NCBI GenBank assembly: GCA_017577365.1
Contig: PKRJ01000001.1
Coordinates: forward strand, 1 to 64,000
Length of the DNA stretch: 64,000 nt
DNA from: Gammaproteobacteria bacterium
Lineage (GTDB): Bacteria; Pseudomonadota; Gammaproteobacteria; Steroidobacterales; Rariloculaceae
Reading direction: 5' to 3'
Below the pieces are notes generated by a model that saw only the letters and a list, made by a program, of their open reading frames with translations, ran no database searches and was not told the origin of the DNA. Below, piece after piece: positions 7,460 to 16,051 of the stretch; position 1 is the stretch's first letter; the number at the start of each line of letters is the position of its first letter. Position numbers and translations under genes: made by a program.

Positions 7460-7864
7460 CTACTTCACGACCTTGAGCGCCGGGCGCTTCGATTCGCCGC
7501 CGGACGCGGGCTTCTTCGGCTGCGGCGGCTCGCCCGGCCCCGACGGCGGCGGCGGCTCCTCGTCCGAGAAGATCATGCCGTGGCCGTTCTCGCGCGCGTA
7601 AATGCCGAGCACCGCGTCGACCGGCACCTCGACGCGCCGCGACACGCCGCCGAATCTCGCCTCGAACGTGACGAGCTCGTTGCCGAGCACGAGATCGCGG
7701 GTCGCGGTCGGGCTGATGTTCAGCACGAGCTTGCCGTCGGAATCGTAACCGGGCGGCACGACGAGCCCCGGGCGCGTCGAGTCGACGACGATGTGGGGCG
7801 TCATGTCGTTGTCCAGTATCCACTCGTGCATCGCACGAAGCAGATACGGGCGCTTCTTGGTCAT
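7460..7864 (-). CDS. sspB: ClpXP adaptor SspB
   Basis: Specificity-enhancing factor that delivers ssrA-tagged and other substrates to ClpXP. 134 aa. The folded substrate-binding domain covers residues 1-105 (RPYLLRAMHEWILDN at the start, ARFGGVSR in the middle). A proline-rich linker follows, ending in RPALKVVK, nearly identical to the E. coli tail that docks on the ClpX zinc domain. Five bases separate it from sspA upstream on the same strand. Confidence 0.95.
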   Translation of the reverse strand: MTKKRPYLLRAMHEWILDNDMTPHIVVDSTRPGLVVPPGYDSDGKLVLNISPTATRDLVLGNELVTFEARFGGVSRRVEVPVDAVLGIYARENGHGMIFSDEEPPPPSGPGEPPQPKKPASGGESKRPALKVVK

Positions 7865-7869
7865 CGCCG

Positions 7870-8499
7870 CTACTGGCGCATCTCCTGCTCGATCTCGGTC
7901 AGGCTCGCCTGGAACGACGGCCGCGAGAAAACGTCGTCCATGTACCGCTGAATCGGCTTGGCCTGCGGCGGGAGGTGGATGTTGAACAACGGCAATCGCC
8001 AGAGGATCGGTGCGATCGTGCAGTCGACGAGCGAGAACTCGTCGCTCAAGAAGTAACGCTTCGCGGCGAAGATCTCGACGCTCGACAGAATGCTCTCCTC
8101 GAGCGCCTTGATCGCGCGCGCGATCGGCTTTCGATCATTGCCCTCGTAGATCTGCTCGGCGAGCGGATACCAGTCTTTCTCGATGCGGAACAGCGCGAGC
8201 CTGAAGTGCGCGCGCGTGACCGGATCCACCGGCATCAGCGGCGGATGCGGGAACCGCTCGTCGAGATACTCGATGATCACCCGCGAGTCGTACAGCACGA
8301 GGTCGCGATCGACCAGCGTCGGTACGCTGTTGTACGGGTTCAGATCGAGAAGATCCTCCGGAAGGTTGCCTTCCTCGACGTCGACGATGTCGATATTGAT
8401 GCTCTTCTCGGCCAGCACGAGCCGCGTGCGGTGGCTCCACGGGCACGCCGGCTTCGAGAACAGCGTCATGACGGACCGACGGTTGGCGATGACCGTCAT
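7870..8499 (-). CDS. sspA: Stringent starvation protein A (SspA)
   Basis: Glutathione-S-transferase-fold protein that binds RNA polymerase and supports stationary-phase and acid tolerance. About 209 aa from the ATG at 8499, which has AAGGAG ten bases upstream; the GTG at 8508 would sit too close to that site. Thioredoxin-like N-domain with SKPACPWSHRTRLVL and the SVPTLVDRDLVLYDSRVIIEYLDERFP block, then a helical C-domain. Neighbour order petABC-sspA-sspB is standard in gammaproteobacteria. Confidence 0.94.
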   Translation of the reverse strand: MTVIANRRSVMTLFSKPACPWSHRTRLVLAEKSINIDIVDVEEGNLPEDLLDLNPYNSVPTLVDRDLVLYDSRVIIEYLDERFPHPPLMPVDPVTRAHFRLALFRIEKDWYPLAEQIYEGNDRKPIARAIKALEESILSSVEIFAAKRYFLSDEFSLVDCTIAPILWRLPLFNIHLPPQAKPIQRYMDDVFSRPSFQASLTEIEQEMRQ

Positions 8500-8548
8500 A
8501 CGGAACACTCTCCTTGAGTCCCTCTCGGCGCGTTACGCACGTCGGGGC

Positions 8549-9301
8549 TCAATGGACATCCTTCCAGATTTCCCGCTTCAGCATCCACGCGAGCAACAGG
8601 AACACGAGCAAGAAGCCTATCACGCGAATACCGAGCGAGCGCCTCTCGAGCTGCATCGGCTCGCCGATGTAGCCGAGGAAGTTCACGATATCACGCGCGA
8701 CCTGGTCGAATTCCTCTTCGGTCAAGAGGCCCGGCACGACGGTTTCGAAGCCCGAGATCACCGGCGCGCCATCCTCGCCTTCGGATTCCTCGAATATCGG
8801 CCGACGGATGCCCTGAAGCTCCCAAAGCACGTGCGGCATCGCGGTATTCGGCAGGACGACGTTGTTCGCGCCGGTCGGTTTCGACGGGTCGAAATAGAAG
8901 CCCTGCAGGAAATTGTAAATGTAGTCCTGCCCGCGCGCCCGCGAAATCAGCGACAGATCGGGCGGCGTGATGCCGAACCAACGCTCCGCGTCCTCGCGGG
9001 GCATCGCGTTCGTCATCGTCTCGAACGGCTGCTGATCGGTGAAGATCAGATTCTGGACGAGCTGATCCTCGGTCAGCTTCAAGCCCTCGGCCAGCTTGTT
9101 GTAACGCACGTACTGCGCCGAATGGCAGCCGAGGCAGTAGTTCACGAAATACTTCGCGCCCCGCTGCAGCGACGCGGTGTTGTTGATATTCGCGTTCGCC
9201 GAAGCGAGCTCGCCCCCTTCGCTCGCCCCGAACGCGATCGAAGCGACCAATGCGGCAACGGCCGCTGCGGCTGCCGCGACGCGTGCGACTTTGCCCCTCA
9301 T
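8549..9301 (-). CDS. petC: Ubiquinol-cytochrome c reductase, cytochrome c1
   Basis: Membrane-anchored c-type cytochrome of the bc1 complex, which passes electrons from the Rieske centre to soluble cytochrome c. 250 aa. Signal peptide about residues 1-25; haem motif CLGCH at 56-60; a methionine-ligand region around PNTAMPHVLWE; a C-terminal membrane anchor (about 225-243) followed by WMLKREIWKDVH. The ATG at 9301 overlaps the petB stop by 4 bases. Unlike the fused petBC of some alphaproteobacteria, b and c1 are separate here. Confidence 0.96.
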   Translation of the reverse strand: MRGKVARVAAAAAAVAALVASIAFGASEGGELASANANINNTASLQRGAKYFVNYCLGCHSAQYVRYNKLAEGLKLTEDQLVQNLIFTDQQPFETMTNAMPREDAERWFGITPPDLSLISRARGQDYIYNFLQGFYFDPSKPTGANNVVLPNTAMPHVLWELQGIRRPIFEESEGEDGAPVISGFETVVPGLLTEEEFDQVARDIVNFLGYIGEPMQLERRSLGIRVIGFLLVFLLLAWMLKREIWKDVH

Positions 9302-10554
9302 TTCGTCACCCTGGCCGGTACCGGCTTGGTTTTTTCGTTCCGAGTGTAGAACGGCATCAACAGGAAAAACGCGAAGTAAAGCACCGTGAACACGCGCGCC
9401 AGCGTCGGATAAATACCGGTTGCGGGCTGCAGCCCGAGATAGCCCAGCGCGAGGAAGCTTATCGCGAACACCGCAAGCGCGACCTTGTACGTCCAGCCGC
9501 GATAGCGAATCGACTTGACGCGGCAGCGATCGAGCCACGGCAAGAGCGTCGGCAGCAGCACCGCCAGCCCCATCAGGATCACGCCGAGCAGCTTGTCGGG
9601 CACGGCGCGCAAGATCGCGTAGAACGGCGTGAAATACCACACCGGCGCGATGTGCTCGGGCGTCTTCAGCGGGTCGGCCGGCTCGAAGTTCGCGTGCTCG
9701 AGGAAGTAGCCGCCCATCTCCGGAGCGAAGAACACGACGGCCGCGAACGCGATCAGGAACACGACGATGATCACGAGGTCCTTCGACGTGTGATACGGGT
9801 GGAACGGCACGCCGTCGAGCGGCTTGCCGTCCGGCCCCTTGTGCTCCTTGATCTCGATGCCGTCAGGGTTCAGCGACCCGACCTCGTGCAGCGCCATGAT
9901 GTGCACGACGACGAGCAGCACGAGCATCAGCGGCACGGCGATCACGTGGAACGCGAAGAAGCGGTTCAGCGTGATGTCCGAGATGTAGTAGTCGCCGCGG
10001 ATCCATTCCGCGAGCCCGTCGCCGATCACGGGAATCGCGCCGAACAGCGAGACGATGACCTGCGCGCCCCAGTACGACATGTTGCCCCACGGCAGGAGGT
10101 AGCCGAAGAACGCCTCCGCCATCAGGCAGAGATAGATGGCCATGCCGATCAGCCAGACGAGCTCGCGCGGCTTCTTGTACGAGCCGTACATCAGGCCGCG
10201 GAACATGTGCAGATAAACGACGATGAAGAACGCCGACGCGCCCGTCGAATGCATGTACCGGATCAGCCAGCCCCAGTCGACGTCGCGCATGATGTACTCG
10301 ACGGAGGCGAAGGCATCCTCGGCCGACGGCTTGTAGTTCATCGTCAGGAAGATGCCCGTGACGAGCTGGATCACGAGCACGACGAGCGCGAGCACGCCGA
10401 AGCCGTACCAGAGGTTGAAGTTCTTCGCGGCGTAGTACTCGGTCGCGTGCTCCTTGATGAGCTTCGTCAGCGGGAAGCGCGCGTCGATCCAGCCGACGAG
10501 CGAATTCAGCCCCCTGCCGAGGGAGTCGAAAACGTCCTGTTCCCTGGTCGCCAT
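9298..10554 (-). CDS. petB: Ubiquinol-cytochrome c reductase, cytochrome b
   Basis: Eight-helix quinone-reactive haem protein of complex III. 418 aa. Haem-ligand helices are readable (RYMHSTGASAFFIVVYLHMFRG and FFAFHVIAVPLMLVLLVVVH each carry paired histidines). The Qo-site motif appears as PVIGDGLAEW... with PEMGGYF further along in place of the usual PEWY-like segment. The ATG at 10554 directly abuts the petA stop at 10555, and the 3' end overlaps petC. Confidence 0.95.
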   Translation of the reverse strand: MATREQDVFDSLGRGLNSLVGWIDARFPLTKLIKEHATEYYAAKNFNLWYGFGVLALVVLVIQLVTGIFLTMNYKPSAEDAFASVEYIMRDVDWGWLIRYMHSTGASAFFIVVYLHMFRGLMYGSYKKPRELVWLIGMAIYLCLMAEAFFGYLLPWGNMSYWGAQVIVSLFGAIPVIGDGLAEWIRGDYYISDITLNRFFAFHVIAVPLMLVLLVVVHIMALHEVGSLNPDGIEIKEHKGPDGKPLDGVPFHPYHTSKDLVIIVVFLIAFAAVVFFAPEMGGYFLEHANFEPADPLKTPEHIAPVWYFTPFYAILRAVPDKLLGVILMGLAVLLPTLLPWLDRCRVKSIRYRGWTYKVALAVFAISFLALGYLGLQPATGIYPTLARVFTVLYFAFFLLMPFYTRNEKTKPVPARVTK

Positions 10555-11145
10555 TTAGGTATTCCCCGTGTCCGAGCCGATCAGGATCGTGGTGTCGTTC
10601 AGGAAGCGGTACGGCGGCACGGTGAGATTCGTCGGCGCCGGCACGCCGGCAAAGACACGACCCGCGAGATCGAACTTCGAGCCGTGGCACGGGCAGTAGA
10701 ACCCGCCCACCCAGTCCGGACCGAGATCGGCGGGAGCGACCTCGAAGCGCGGCATCGGCGCGCAGGCGAGATGCGTGCAAACGCCTTCGACGACGAGGAT
10801 GTTCGGCCGGATGCTGCGGTACTCGTTCTGCGCGTAGCTTGGCTGGTTCGATTCCTCCGACGCCGGATCCCTGAGCTGCCCGACGACGCGCTCGAGCAAC
10901 TGTAGCATCCGATCGGTCCGATGCAGCACGTAAATCGGCCGCCCGCGCCACTCGACGCGAAGCATCGCACCGGGCTCGATCTTGCTGACGTCGACCTCGA
11001 CCGGCGCCCCGAGCGCCTGGGCCCGCGCGCTCGGGCGGAACGACGCGACGAACGGCACGGCGGCTCCGGTGAGCCCGGCCACTCCGGTCACCGCGGTGGC
11101 GACCGTCAGAAAATGCCTTCGGGTAAAGCCGGTGCTTTCAGCCAT
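10555..11145 (-). CDS. petA: Ubiquinol-cytochrome c reductase, Rieske iron-sulfur subunit
   Basis: High-potential 2Fe-2S protein of complex III. 196 aa from the ATG at 11145, which has a strong GAGGAG site six bases upstream; an in-frame ATG at 11181 is less likely. The N-terminus FTRRHFLTVATA is a twin-arginine signal that also serves as the membrane anchor. Cluster motifs CTHLACAP and CPCHGSKFD, with the YxCPCHGS geometry, are intact. First gene of petABC. Confidence 0.96.
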   Translation of the reverse strand: MAESTGFTRRHFLTVATAVTGVAGLTGAAVPFVASFRPSARAQALGAPVEVDVSKIEPGAMLRVEWRGRPIYVLHRTDRMLQLLERVVGQLRDPASEESNQPSYAQNEYRSIRPNILVVEGVCTHLACAPMPRFEVAPADLGPDWVGGFYCPCHGSKFDLAGRVFAGVPAPTNLTVPPYRFLNDTTILIGSDTGNT

Positions 11146-11283
11146 CGAGCACTCCTCGACCGAAAGGGCCAGGCATGGCACTGCCTCCCTGAGTGTGAAT
11201 CGTCAAGTCCGTGATGGTGTCGTTTGAGGACGTCGAGCGCGGCCGTCGTCGGCGCAGGACGCCGGTGGTAACTGAGGCGCCGC

Positions 11284-11313
11284 ATTATACATGTCCGTGA
11301 AAGACCTTGGCCA
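11284..11313 (-). promoter_or_regulatory. Probable promoter of petABC
   Basis: A perfect minus-strand TATAAT at 11289-11284 has a TGGCCA (4 of 6) -35 element at 11313-11308, 18 bases away. The leader to petA would be about 130 bases. It overlaps the region upstream of the divergent protease gene. Confidence 0.5.
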
Positions 11314-11359
11314 CCGACGGCATTTCGACCGACGGCGCTTCGGTAGTAGACTCCGGCGC

Positions 11360-12430
11360 ATGCCCTGGCACGGTAAGCCGATCCTCTACGCCGCGCAGTC
11401 CGTCGTGGCGGGCCTCGCAATCGCCTTCTTCGTGGTCCTCGTCCGACCGGAGCTCGTGAACCTGCACCGCGGCACGCCGCCGAGCGGCCCCGCGAGCTAC
11501 GCGGAGGCGGTCGCCGCGAGCTCGCCGGCCGTCGTCAACATTTATACCGAGCGCGACTACGTGCTCGGCGCGTTCGGCGGCACGTATCGCGCACGTGCCC
11601 TCGGCTCCGGCGTCGTCATCAGCCCGGAAGGCTATATCGTCACGAACTATCACGTGATCCAGGGCGCCGAGCAGGTGCGCGTCCAGCTCGCCGACGGCCG
11701 CGTCGCGACGCCCGTGATCGTCGGCGCGGACCCGGATACCGAGCTGGCGCTGCTCAAGATCGATCTCGACAATCTCCCGACGATCAAGCTCGGCCGCTCG
11801 GACCTGCTCAAGGTCGGCGACGTCGTGCTCGCGATCGGGAACTCGCTCGGTCTGTCTCATACCGTCACGCTCGGCATCGTGAGCGCGACGGGACGCGCCG
11901 AGCTCGGCCTCGCGAACATCGAGGATTTCATCCAGACCGACGCGGCGATCAATATCGGGAATTCCGGAGGTGCGCTCGTCAACACGCGCGGCGAGCTCGT
12001 CGGGATCAACACGGCCGTGACCGAGCGCAGCGGGCGCAGCGCCCCCGAAGGGATCGGTTTCGCGATCCCGGTGAATCTCGTCCGCGGCGTGATGGAGCAG
12101 CTGATCGAGCACGGGCGCGTCATCCGCGGCTATCTCGGCGTGTCGACCGACTTGCTGCCCCCGGCGCTCGCCCGTAACTACGGCGTCGACGGCTGGGCGA
12201 TCTACATCAGCTCGGTCGACGGCGAAGCGGCGCGGAACGCCGGCATCCGCCCCGGCGACGTGCTGACCCATATCAACGGCGAGCCGGTCCGCAGCCGCCG
12301 TCAGGCGATGAGCGTCGTGGCGGGCTCACAGCCCGGCGAGCGCGTGAAAATCCGCGTCGCGCGCCTCGGCGGCGAGATTTTCGAGACCGAGGCCGTGCTC
12401 GGCGACGCGTCGCTCCGCGCGGGGAGCTGA
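11360..12430 (+). CDS. degS: DegS/AlgW-like membrane-anchored serine protease
   Basis: Inner-membrane HtrA-family protease that, in relatives, cleaves the anti-sigma factor RseA/MucA in response to misfolded outer-membrane proteins. 356 aa from the ATG at 11360: one N-terminal membrane helix at about 10-28, trypsin-like domain with His98 (TNYHVI), Asp126 (DPDTELALL) and Ser202 (GNSGGAL), then one PDZ domain from about 270. One PDZ and an uncleaved anchor separate it from the DegP/Q-like gene at 52086. The frame is open to 11291, but that stretch covers the petA promoter. Confidence 0.88.
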   Translation: MPWHGKPILYAAQSVVAGLAIAFFVVLVRPELVNLHRGTPPSGPASYAEAVAASSPAVVNIYTERDYVLGAFGGTYRARALGSGVVISPEGYIVTNYHVIQGAEQVRVQLADGRVATPVIVGADPDTELALLKIDLDNLPTIKLGRSDLLKVGDVVLAIGNSLGLSHTVTLGIVSATGRAELGLANIEDFIQTDAAINIGNSGGALVNTRGELVGINTAVTERSGRSAPEGIGFAIPVNLVRGVMEQLIEHGRVIRGYLGVSTDLLPPALARNYGVDGWAIYISSVDGEAARNAGIRPGDVLTHINGEPVRSRRQAMSVVAGSQPGERVKIRVARLGGEIFETEAVLGDASLRAGS

Positions 12431-12483
12431 GCGGTCCGCGCCCCGCCCGCCGCGGCCGCGTGGCCGCCGACGGCTGTGCGCGT

Positions 12484-13743
12484 TCACGATGCGATGCGGC
12501 GAATGTCGGCGCCGAGCTGCAGCAGCTTTTCCTCGATGCACTCGTAGCCGCGGTCGATGTGGTAGATGCGGTCGATCGTCGTCGTGCCGGATGCGGCGAG
12601 CCCCGCGAGCACGAGCGACGCTGACGCGCGCAGGTCCGTCGCCATGACCGGCGCGCCGGTGAGCCGCTCGACGCCGCGGCAGACGACCATGTTCCCTTGG
12701 ATCGAGAGATTCGCGCCCATGCGCTGCAGCTCGAGCGCATGCTGAAAACGATTCTCGAAGATCGTTTCCGTGATCGTCCCCGTGCCGCTCGCGACCGCGT
12801 TCAGCGCGCAGAACTGCGCCTGCATGTCGGTCGGGAATCCGGGAAACGGCGCGGTCCGGATGTCCACGGCGACCGGCCGCCGGCCGCCCATGTCGAGCTC
12901 GATCCAGTCGGCGCCGATCGTGATCTCGGCGCCGGCCTCGCGGAGCTTCTGGAGCACGGCATCGAGGTCGTCCGGGCGCGTACGGAGCGTACGCACGCGT
13001 CCGCCGGTGATCGCGCCCGCGACGAGATAGGTCCCCGTCTCGATCCGGTCCGGCATCACCGTATAGCTGCCGCCCTCGAGCGAGTCGACGCCTTGGATGC
13101 GGATCGTCGGCGTGCCCGCGCCCTCGATGCGGGCGCCGAGCGCGTTCAGGAAATTCGCGAGATCGACGACCTCGGGCTCCCGGGCGGCGTTCTCGATCAA
13201 CGTCTCGCCGCGCGCGAACACCGCGGCCATCATCAGGTTCTCCGTGCCCGTCACGGTCACGGTGTCGAGCACGATCCGCGTGCCGCGCAGCTGCTTCGCG
13301 CGCGCACGGATATAGCCGTTCTCGATCGAGATCGTCGCGCCCATCGCCTTGAGGCCCGCGACGTGCAGATCGACCGGCCGCGCGCCGATCGCGCAGCCGC
13401 CGGGAAGCGAAACGTCCGCCTTTCCGTACCGGCCGACGAGCGGACCGAGCACGAGGATCGACGCACGCATCGTTTTGACGAGCTCGTACGGGGCGATGTG
13501 CTCGGTCAGCGAGCGCGGATCGACCTCGATCCGCACGCCGTCGTGAAACGTCACCTCGACGCCCATCCGGCGAAGCAGCTTCACCGTCGTCGTGACGTCG
13601 TTCAGGTGTGGGACGTTGCCGAGCACGACGGGCCCGCCCGCGAGCAGCGTCCCGGCGAGGATCGGCAACGCGGAGTTCTTTGCGCCGGAGATCCGTACCT
13701 CGCCGTCGAGCCGGTGACCGCCGCGAATCTCGAGCTTGTCCAT
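12484..13743 (-). CDS. murA: UDP-N-acetylglucosamine 1-carboxyvinyltransferase MurA
   Basis: First committed step of peptidoglycan precursor synthesis: adds enolpyruvate from PEP to UDP-GlcNAc in the cytoplasm. 419 aa from the ATG at 13743, the family length. The N-terminus LEIRGGHRLDGEVRISGAK is diagnostic. The catalytic loop PGGCAIGARPVDLH carries Cys117, so the enzyme should be of the fosfomycin-sensitive type. Start overlaps the ibaG stop by one base (TGATG). The convergent degS-like gene ends 53 bases away. Confidence 0.96.
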   Translation of the reverse strand: MDKLEIRGGHRLDGEVRISGAKNSALPILAGTLLAGGPVVLGNVPHLNDVTTTVKLLRRMGVEVTFHDGVRIEVDPRSLTEHIAPYELVKTMRASILVLGPLVGRYGKADVSLPGGCAIGARPVDLHVAGLKAMGATISIENGYIRARAKQLRGTRIVLDTVTVTGTENLMMAAVFARGETLIENAAREPEVVDLANFLNALGARIEGAGTPTIRIQGVDSLEGGSYTVMPDRIETGTYLVAGAITGGRVRTLRTRPDDLDAVLQKLREAGAEITIGADWIELDMGGRRPVAVDIRTAPFPGFPTDMQAQFCALNAVASGTGTITETIFENRFQHALELQRMGANLSIQGNMVVCRGVERLTGAPVMATDLRASASLVLAGLAASGTTTIDRIYHIDRGYECIEEKLLQLGADIRRIAS

Positions 13744-13985
13744 CAGCCGCCCGACGCGCGCCACTCGTCGGGTGTATAGGTACGCAGTCTGAGCGCGTGG
13801 ATCTCACGGCCGACCCGCTGCCCGAGCGCGCCGTACACGAGCTGATGACGGGCGAGACTGCGCTTGCCGGCGAACGCGTCGCTGACGACGACGGCCTCGT
13901 AATGACCCATGCCGTCCGTGCTCACGTCCGCGGTGCTTCCCGGCAAGTTCTGCTCGATCAGGCGCTTGATCTCGTTCGGATCCAT
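13743..13985 (-). CDS. ibaG: BolA-family protein IbaG (YrbA)
   Basis: 80-aa BolA-like protein; relatives bind monothiol glutaredoxins through a shared iron-sulfur cluster. Family features: short helix MDPNEIKRLIEQNLPG, central VSTDGMGHYEAVVVSDAFAGK with the conserved His, and the C-terminal RHQLVYGALG...IHALRLRTYTPDEW. It sits directly upstream of murA, as in E. coli. Confidence 0.93.
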   Translation of the reverse strand: MDPNEIKRLIEQNLPGSTADVSTDGMGHYEAVVVSDAFAGKRSLARHQLVYGALGQRVGREIHALRLRTYTPDEWRASGG

Positions 13986-14116
13986 CCGCTTGCCATCCGC
14001 TGCTAGCTCGGGGCGGCCGACGGCCGCACCACCGTTCGGCGCGTAGTCTATCGCATCGCGGAGAGCCGCCGCATGTGACGCCCGCGACAGACGTGCGGCG
14101 CCGATTTGTGGGTAGA

Positions 14117-14728
14117 ATGAGTCGGATCGGCGGAACCGCGCCGACCCGGAGCCGGAGCGCCTTGTACCGCCGTATTCTGGACATCCTTTTCGTATGCCTG
14201 CTCGCCGCGGCCGCGGCCGGCACGTGGTATTGGAGCCGGCCGACGTCGCCCGCGGACGCGCGCGAGCGCGCGCTCGAGGTCGGGCTGCCGACGTATTACG
14301 TCAGAGACGCCCTGCTCCTACGCACGGACGAGACCGGGCGCGTGCGCTATCGCATCCATGCCGCTTACGCCGAGGAGCTGCCGGGCGGCGGCGCGCTCAG
14401 GCTCGACGACGTGCGCATCGAGTTCCGCGAGGACGAGCAGATCCCATGGCGGGTCCGCGCCCGTCACGCCGCGGCGTCGCTCGCCGATCAGGTGCTCGAG
14501 CTCGGCGGCGGAGTCGAGCTCGTTCGAGACGCGCCCGGCGAGGGTGCACCGACGATCGTCAGAACCGAGAAGCTCGTGCTCGAGCCGCTCCGTCAATTCG
14601 CGAGCGCGAGCGGCCGCGTCACGTTCGTGCTCGGGCCGAACGAGCTCATTGCAGACGGGCTCAAGGCGTTCTTGAAGGAGGATCGCCTAGAGCTAGAATC
14701 GAACGTACATGGACGTCTCACGCCGTAA
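14117..14728 (+). CDS. lptC: LPS export protein LptC
   Basis: Bitopic inner-membrane protein that receives LPS from LptBFG and passes it to LptA. 203 aa from the ATG at 14117. One N-terminal membrane helix (about 16-34, ILDILFVCLLAAAAAGTWYW), then a beta-jellyroll periplasmic domain (about 50-200) containing YRIHAAYAEELPGGG. Sequence conservation is low in this family; the call leans on topology and on the overlapping lptA and lptB genes. It overlaps lptA by 20 bases. The kdsD and kdsC genes often found upstream are absent. Confidence 0.88.
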   Translation: MSRIGGTAPTRSRSALYRRILDILFVCLLAAAAAGTWYWSRPTSPADARERALEVGLPTYYVRDALLLRTDETGRVRYRIHAAYAEELPGGGALRLDDVRIEFREDEQIPWRVRARHAAASLADQVLELGGGVELVRDAPGEGAPTIVRTEKLVLEPLRQFASASGRVTFVLGPNELIADGLKAFLKEDRLELESNVHGRLTP

Positions 14729-15320
14729 GCTCGCCACGTTCGTTGTCATGCTGACGGCACTCCCAAACGTCGGCACCGCGTTCGCCCAGAACGGTGAGGT
14801 AGTCGACATCATCGTTCGGGAAAATTTGAGCTACGTCGGTAATACCGGGCGCGTGGATGTCGCCGGTCTCGTGATCACGCAGGGCGATCTCAAGATCGAA
14901 GCCGACAAAGGCTCCGCGAGCCGACTCGACACCGAGCGGAGCGAGTGGCGCCTCGAAGGCAACGTGCGGATCTCCGTCCGCTCCGTGCGGATCGCCGGAG
15001 ACGAGGCCGAGTTCTCGCTGCGCGACAACCGCCTCGAGCACTTCGAATTGCGCGGCGGCCCGGCAACGTTCGAGGATCTCGAGCCGCACCGCGCCGGTCA
15101 GGCACGCGGGGCGGCGGAGCGGGTGACGTATGACGTCAACGACGAGGTGATCGGGCTTCGCGGGGAAGCCGAAGGCGCCGTCGGACAGAACATCGTCGTC
15201 GGTTGCGATCTTCTCTACGATATCGGCGAGAAGACGTTTCGATCGGGCTCCTCGGAGTGCGACCGTCCGTTTCAGATCCGCATCGTGCCGAGCGAGGACG
15301 CCGGCACCGAAGAGCCATGA
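14709..15320 (+). CDS. lptA: LPS transport periplasmic protein LptA
   Basis: Periplasmic bridge protein of the Lpt machine. 203 aa with an N-terminal signal peptide (cleavage likely after GTAFA, about residue 26). The rest is an OstA/LptA repeat domain: SYVGNTGRVDVAGLVITQGD, DKGSASRLD, and WRLEGNVRISV fit the beta-jellyroll pattern. Its last bases overlap the lptB start (ATGA). Confidence 0.87.
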   Translation: MDVSRRKLATFVVMLTALPNVGTAFAQNGEVVDIIVRENLSYVGNTGRVDVAGLVITQGDLKIEADKGSASRLDTERSEWRLEGNVRISVRSVRIAGDEAEFSLRDNRLEHFELRGGPATFEDLEPHRAGQARGAAERVTYDVNDEVIGLRGEAEGAVGQNIVVGCDLLYDIGEKTFRSGSSECDRPFQIRIVPSEDAGTEEP

Positions 15321-16042
15321 ACAAGCTGGAAGCGATCGGTATCGCGAAGCGGTACCGGGCGCGACAAGTCGTCAACGATCTATCGCTCTCGATCGAAAGC
15401 GGCGAGGTCGTCGGGCTGCTCGGACCGAACGGCGCCGGAAAGACGACGGCCTTCTACATGATCGTCGGGCTGATCGGCTGCGACCGCGGCAAGATCATCC
15501 TGAACGGCCACGACGTCACCCGCCTGCCGGTGCATCGGCGCGCGCGGCTCGGCCTAGGCTATTTGCCGCAGGAAGCATCGGTTTTCCGGAAACTGACGGT
15601 CGCCGACAACATTCGCGCGATCCTGCAGCTCCGGAAAGACCTCGATCGGGCGGCGCGGCAGGCGCTCCTCGAGGAGCTCATGGAGGAGCTGCACATCAGT
15701 CACGTGCGGGACAGCTTGGGCGTGAGCCTCTCGGGCGGCGAGCGGCGCCGCGTCGAGATCGCGCGGGCGCTCGCGGCCGAGCCGAAGTTCATCCTCCTCG
15801 ACGAGCCGTTCGCGGGCGTCGATCCGATCTCGGTGCTCGACATCCAGCGCATCATCAGGCACTTGAGCCAGCGCGGGATTGGAGTATTGATAACGGATCA
15901 CAATGTTAGGGAGACACTTGGAATCTGCGGCCACGCCTATATCCTGAACAACGGAGAGCTGATGGCTCGCGGCACCCCAAACGAGATACTCGCCGATCCT
16001 GGGGTCCGCGAGGTATATCTCGGAGAAGGATTTTCGCTTTAG
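15317..16042 (+). CDS. lptB: LPS export ABC transporter ATP-binding protein LptB
   Basis: Cytoplasmic ATPase that powers LPS extraction with LptF and LptG (not in this window). 241 aa. Walker A GPNGAGKTT, Q-loop LPQEASVFRKLTV, signature LSGGERRR, Walker B FILLDEPFAGVDP and switch ITDHNV are all present. The ATG at 15317 overlaps lptA. The frame is open further upstream inside lptA, but the ABC domain begins at 15317. Confidence 0.96.
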   Translation: MNKLEAIGIAKRYRARQVVNDLSLSIESGEVVGLLGPNGAGKTTAFYMIVGLIGCDRGKIILNGHDVTRLPVHRRARLGLGYLPQEASVFRKLTVADNIRAILQLRKDLDRAARQALLEELMEELHISHVRDSLGVSLSGGERRRVEIARALAAEPKFILLDEPFAGVDPISVLDIQRIIRHLSQRGIGVLITDHNVRETLGICGHAYILNNGELMARGTPNEILADPGVREVYLGEGFSL

Positions 16043-16051
16043 CTCGGGCAC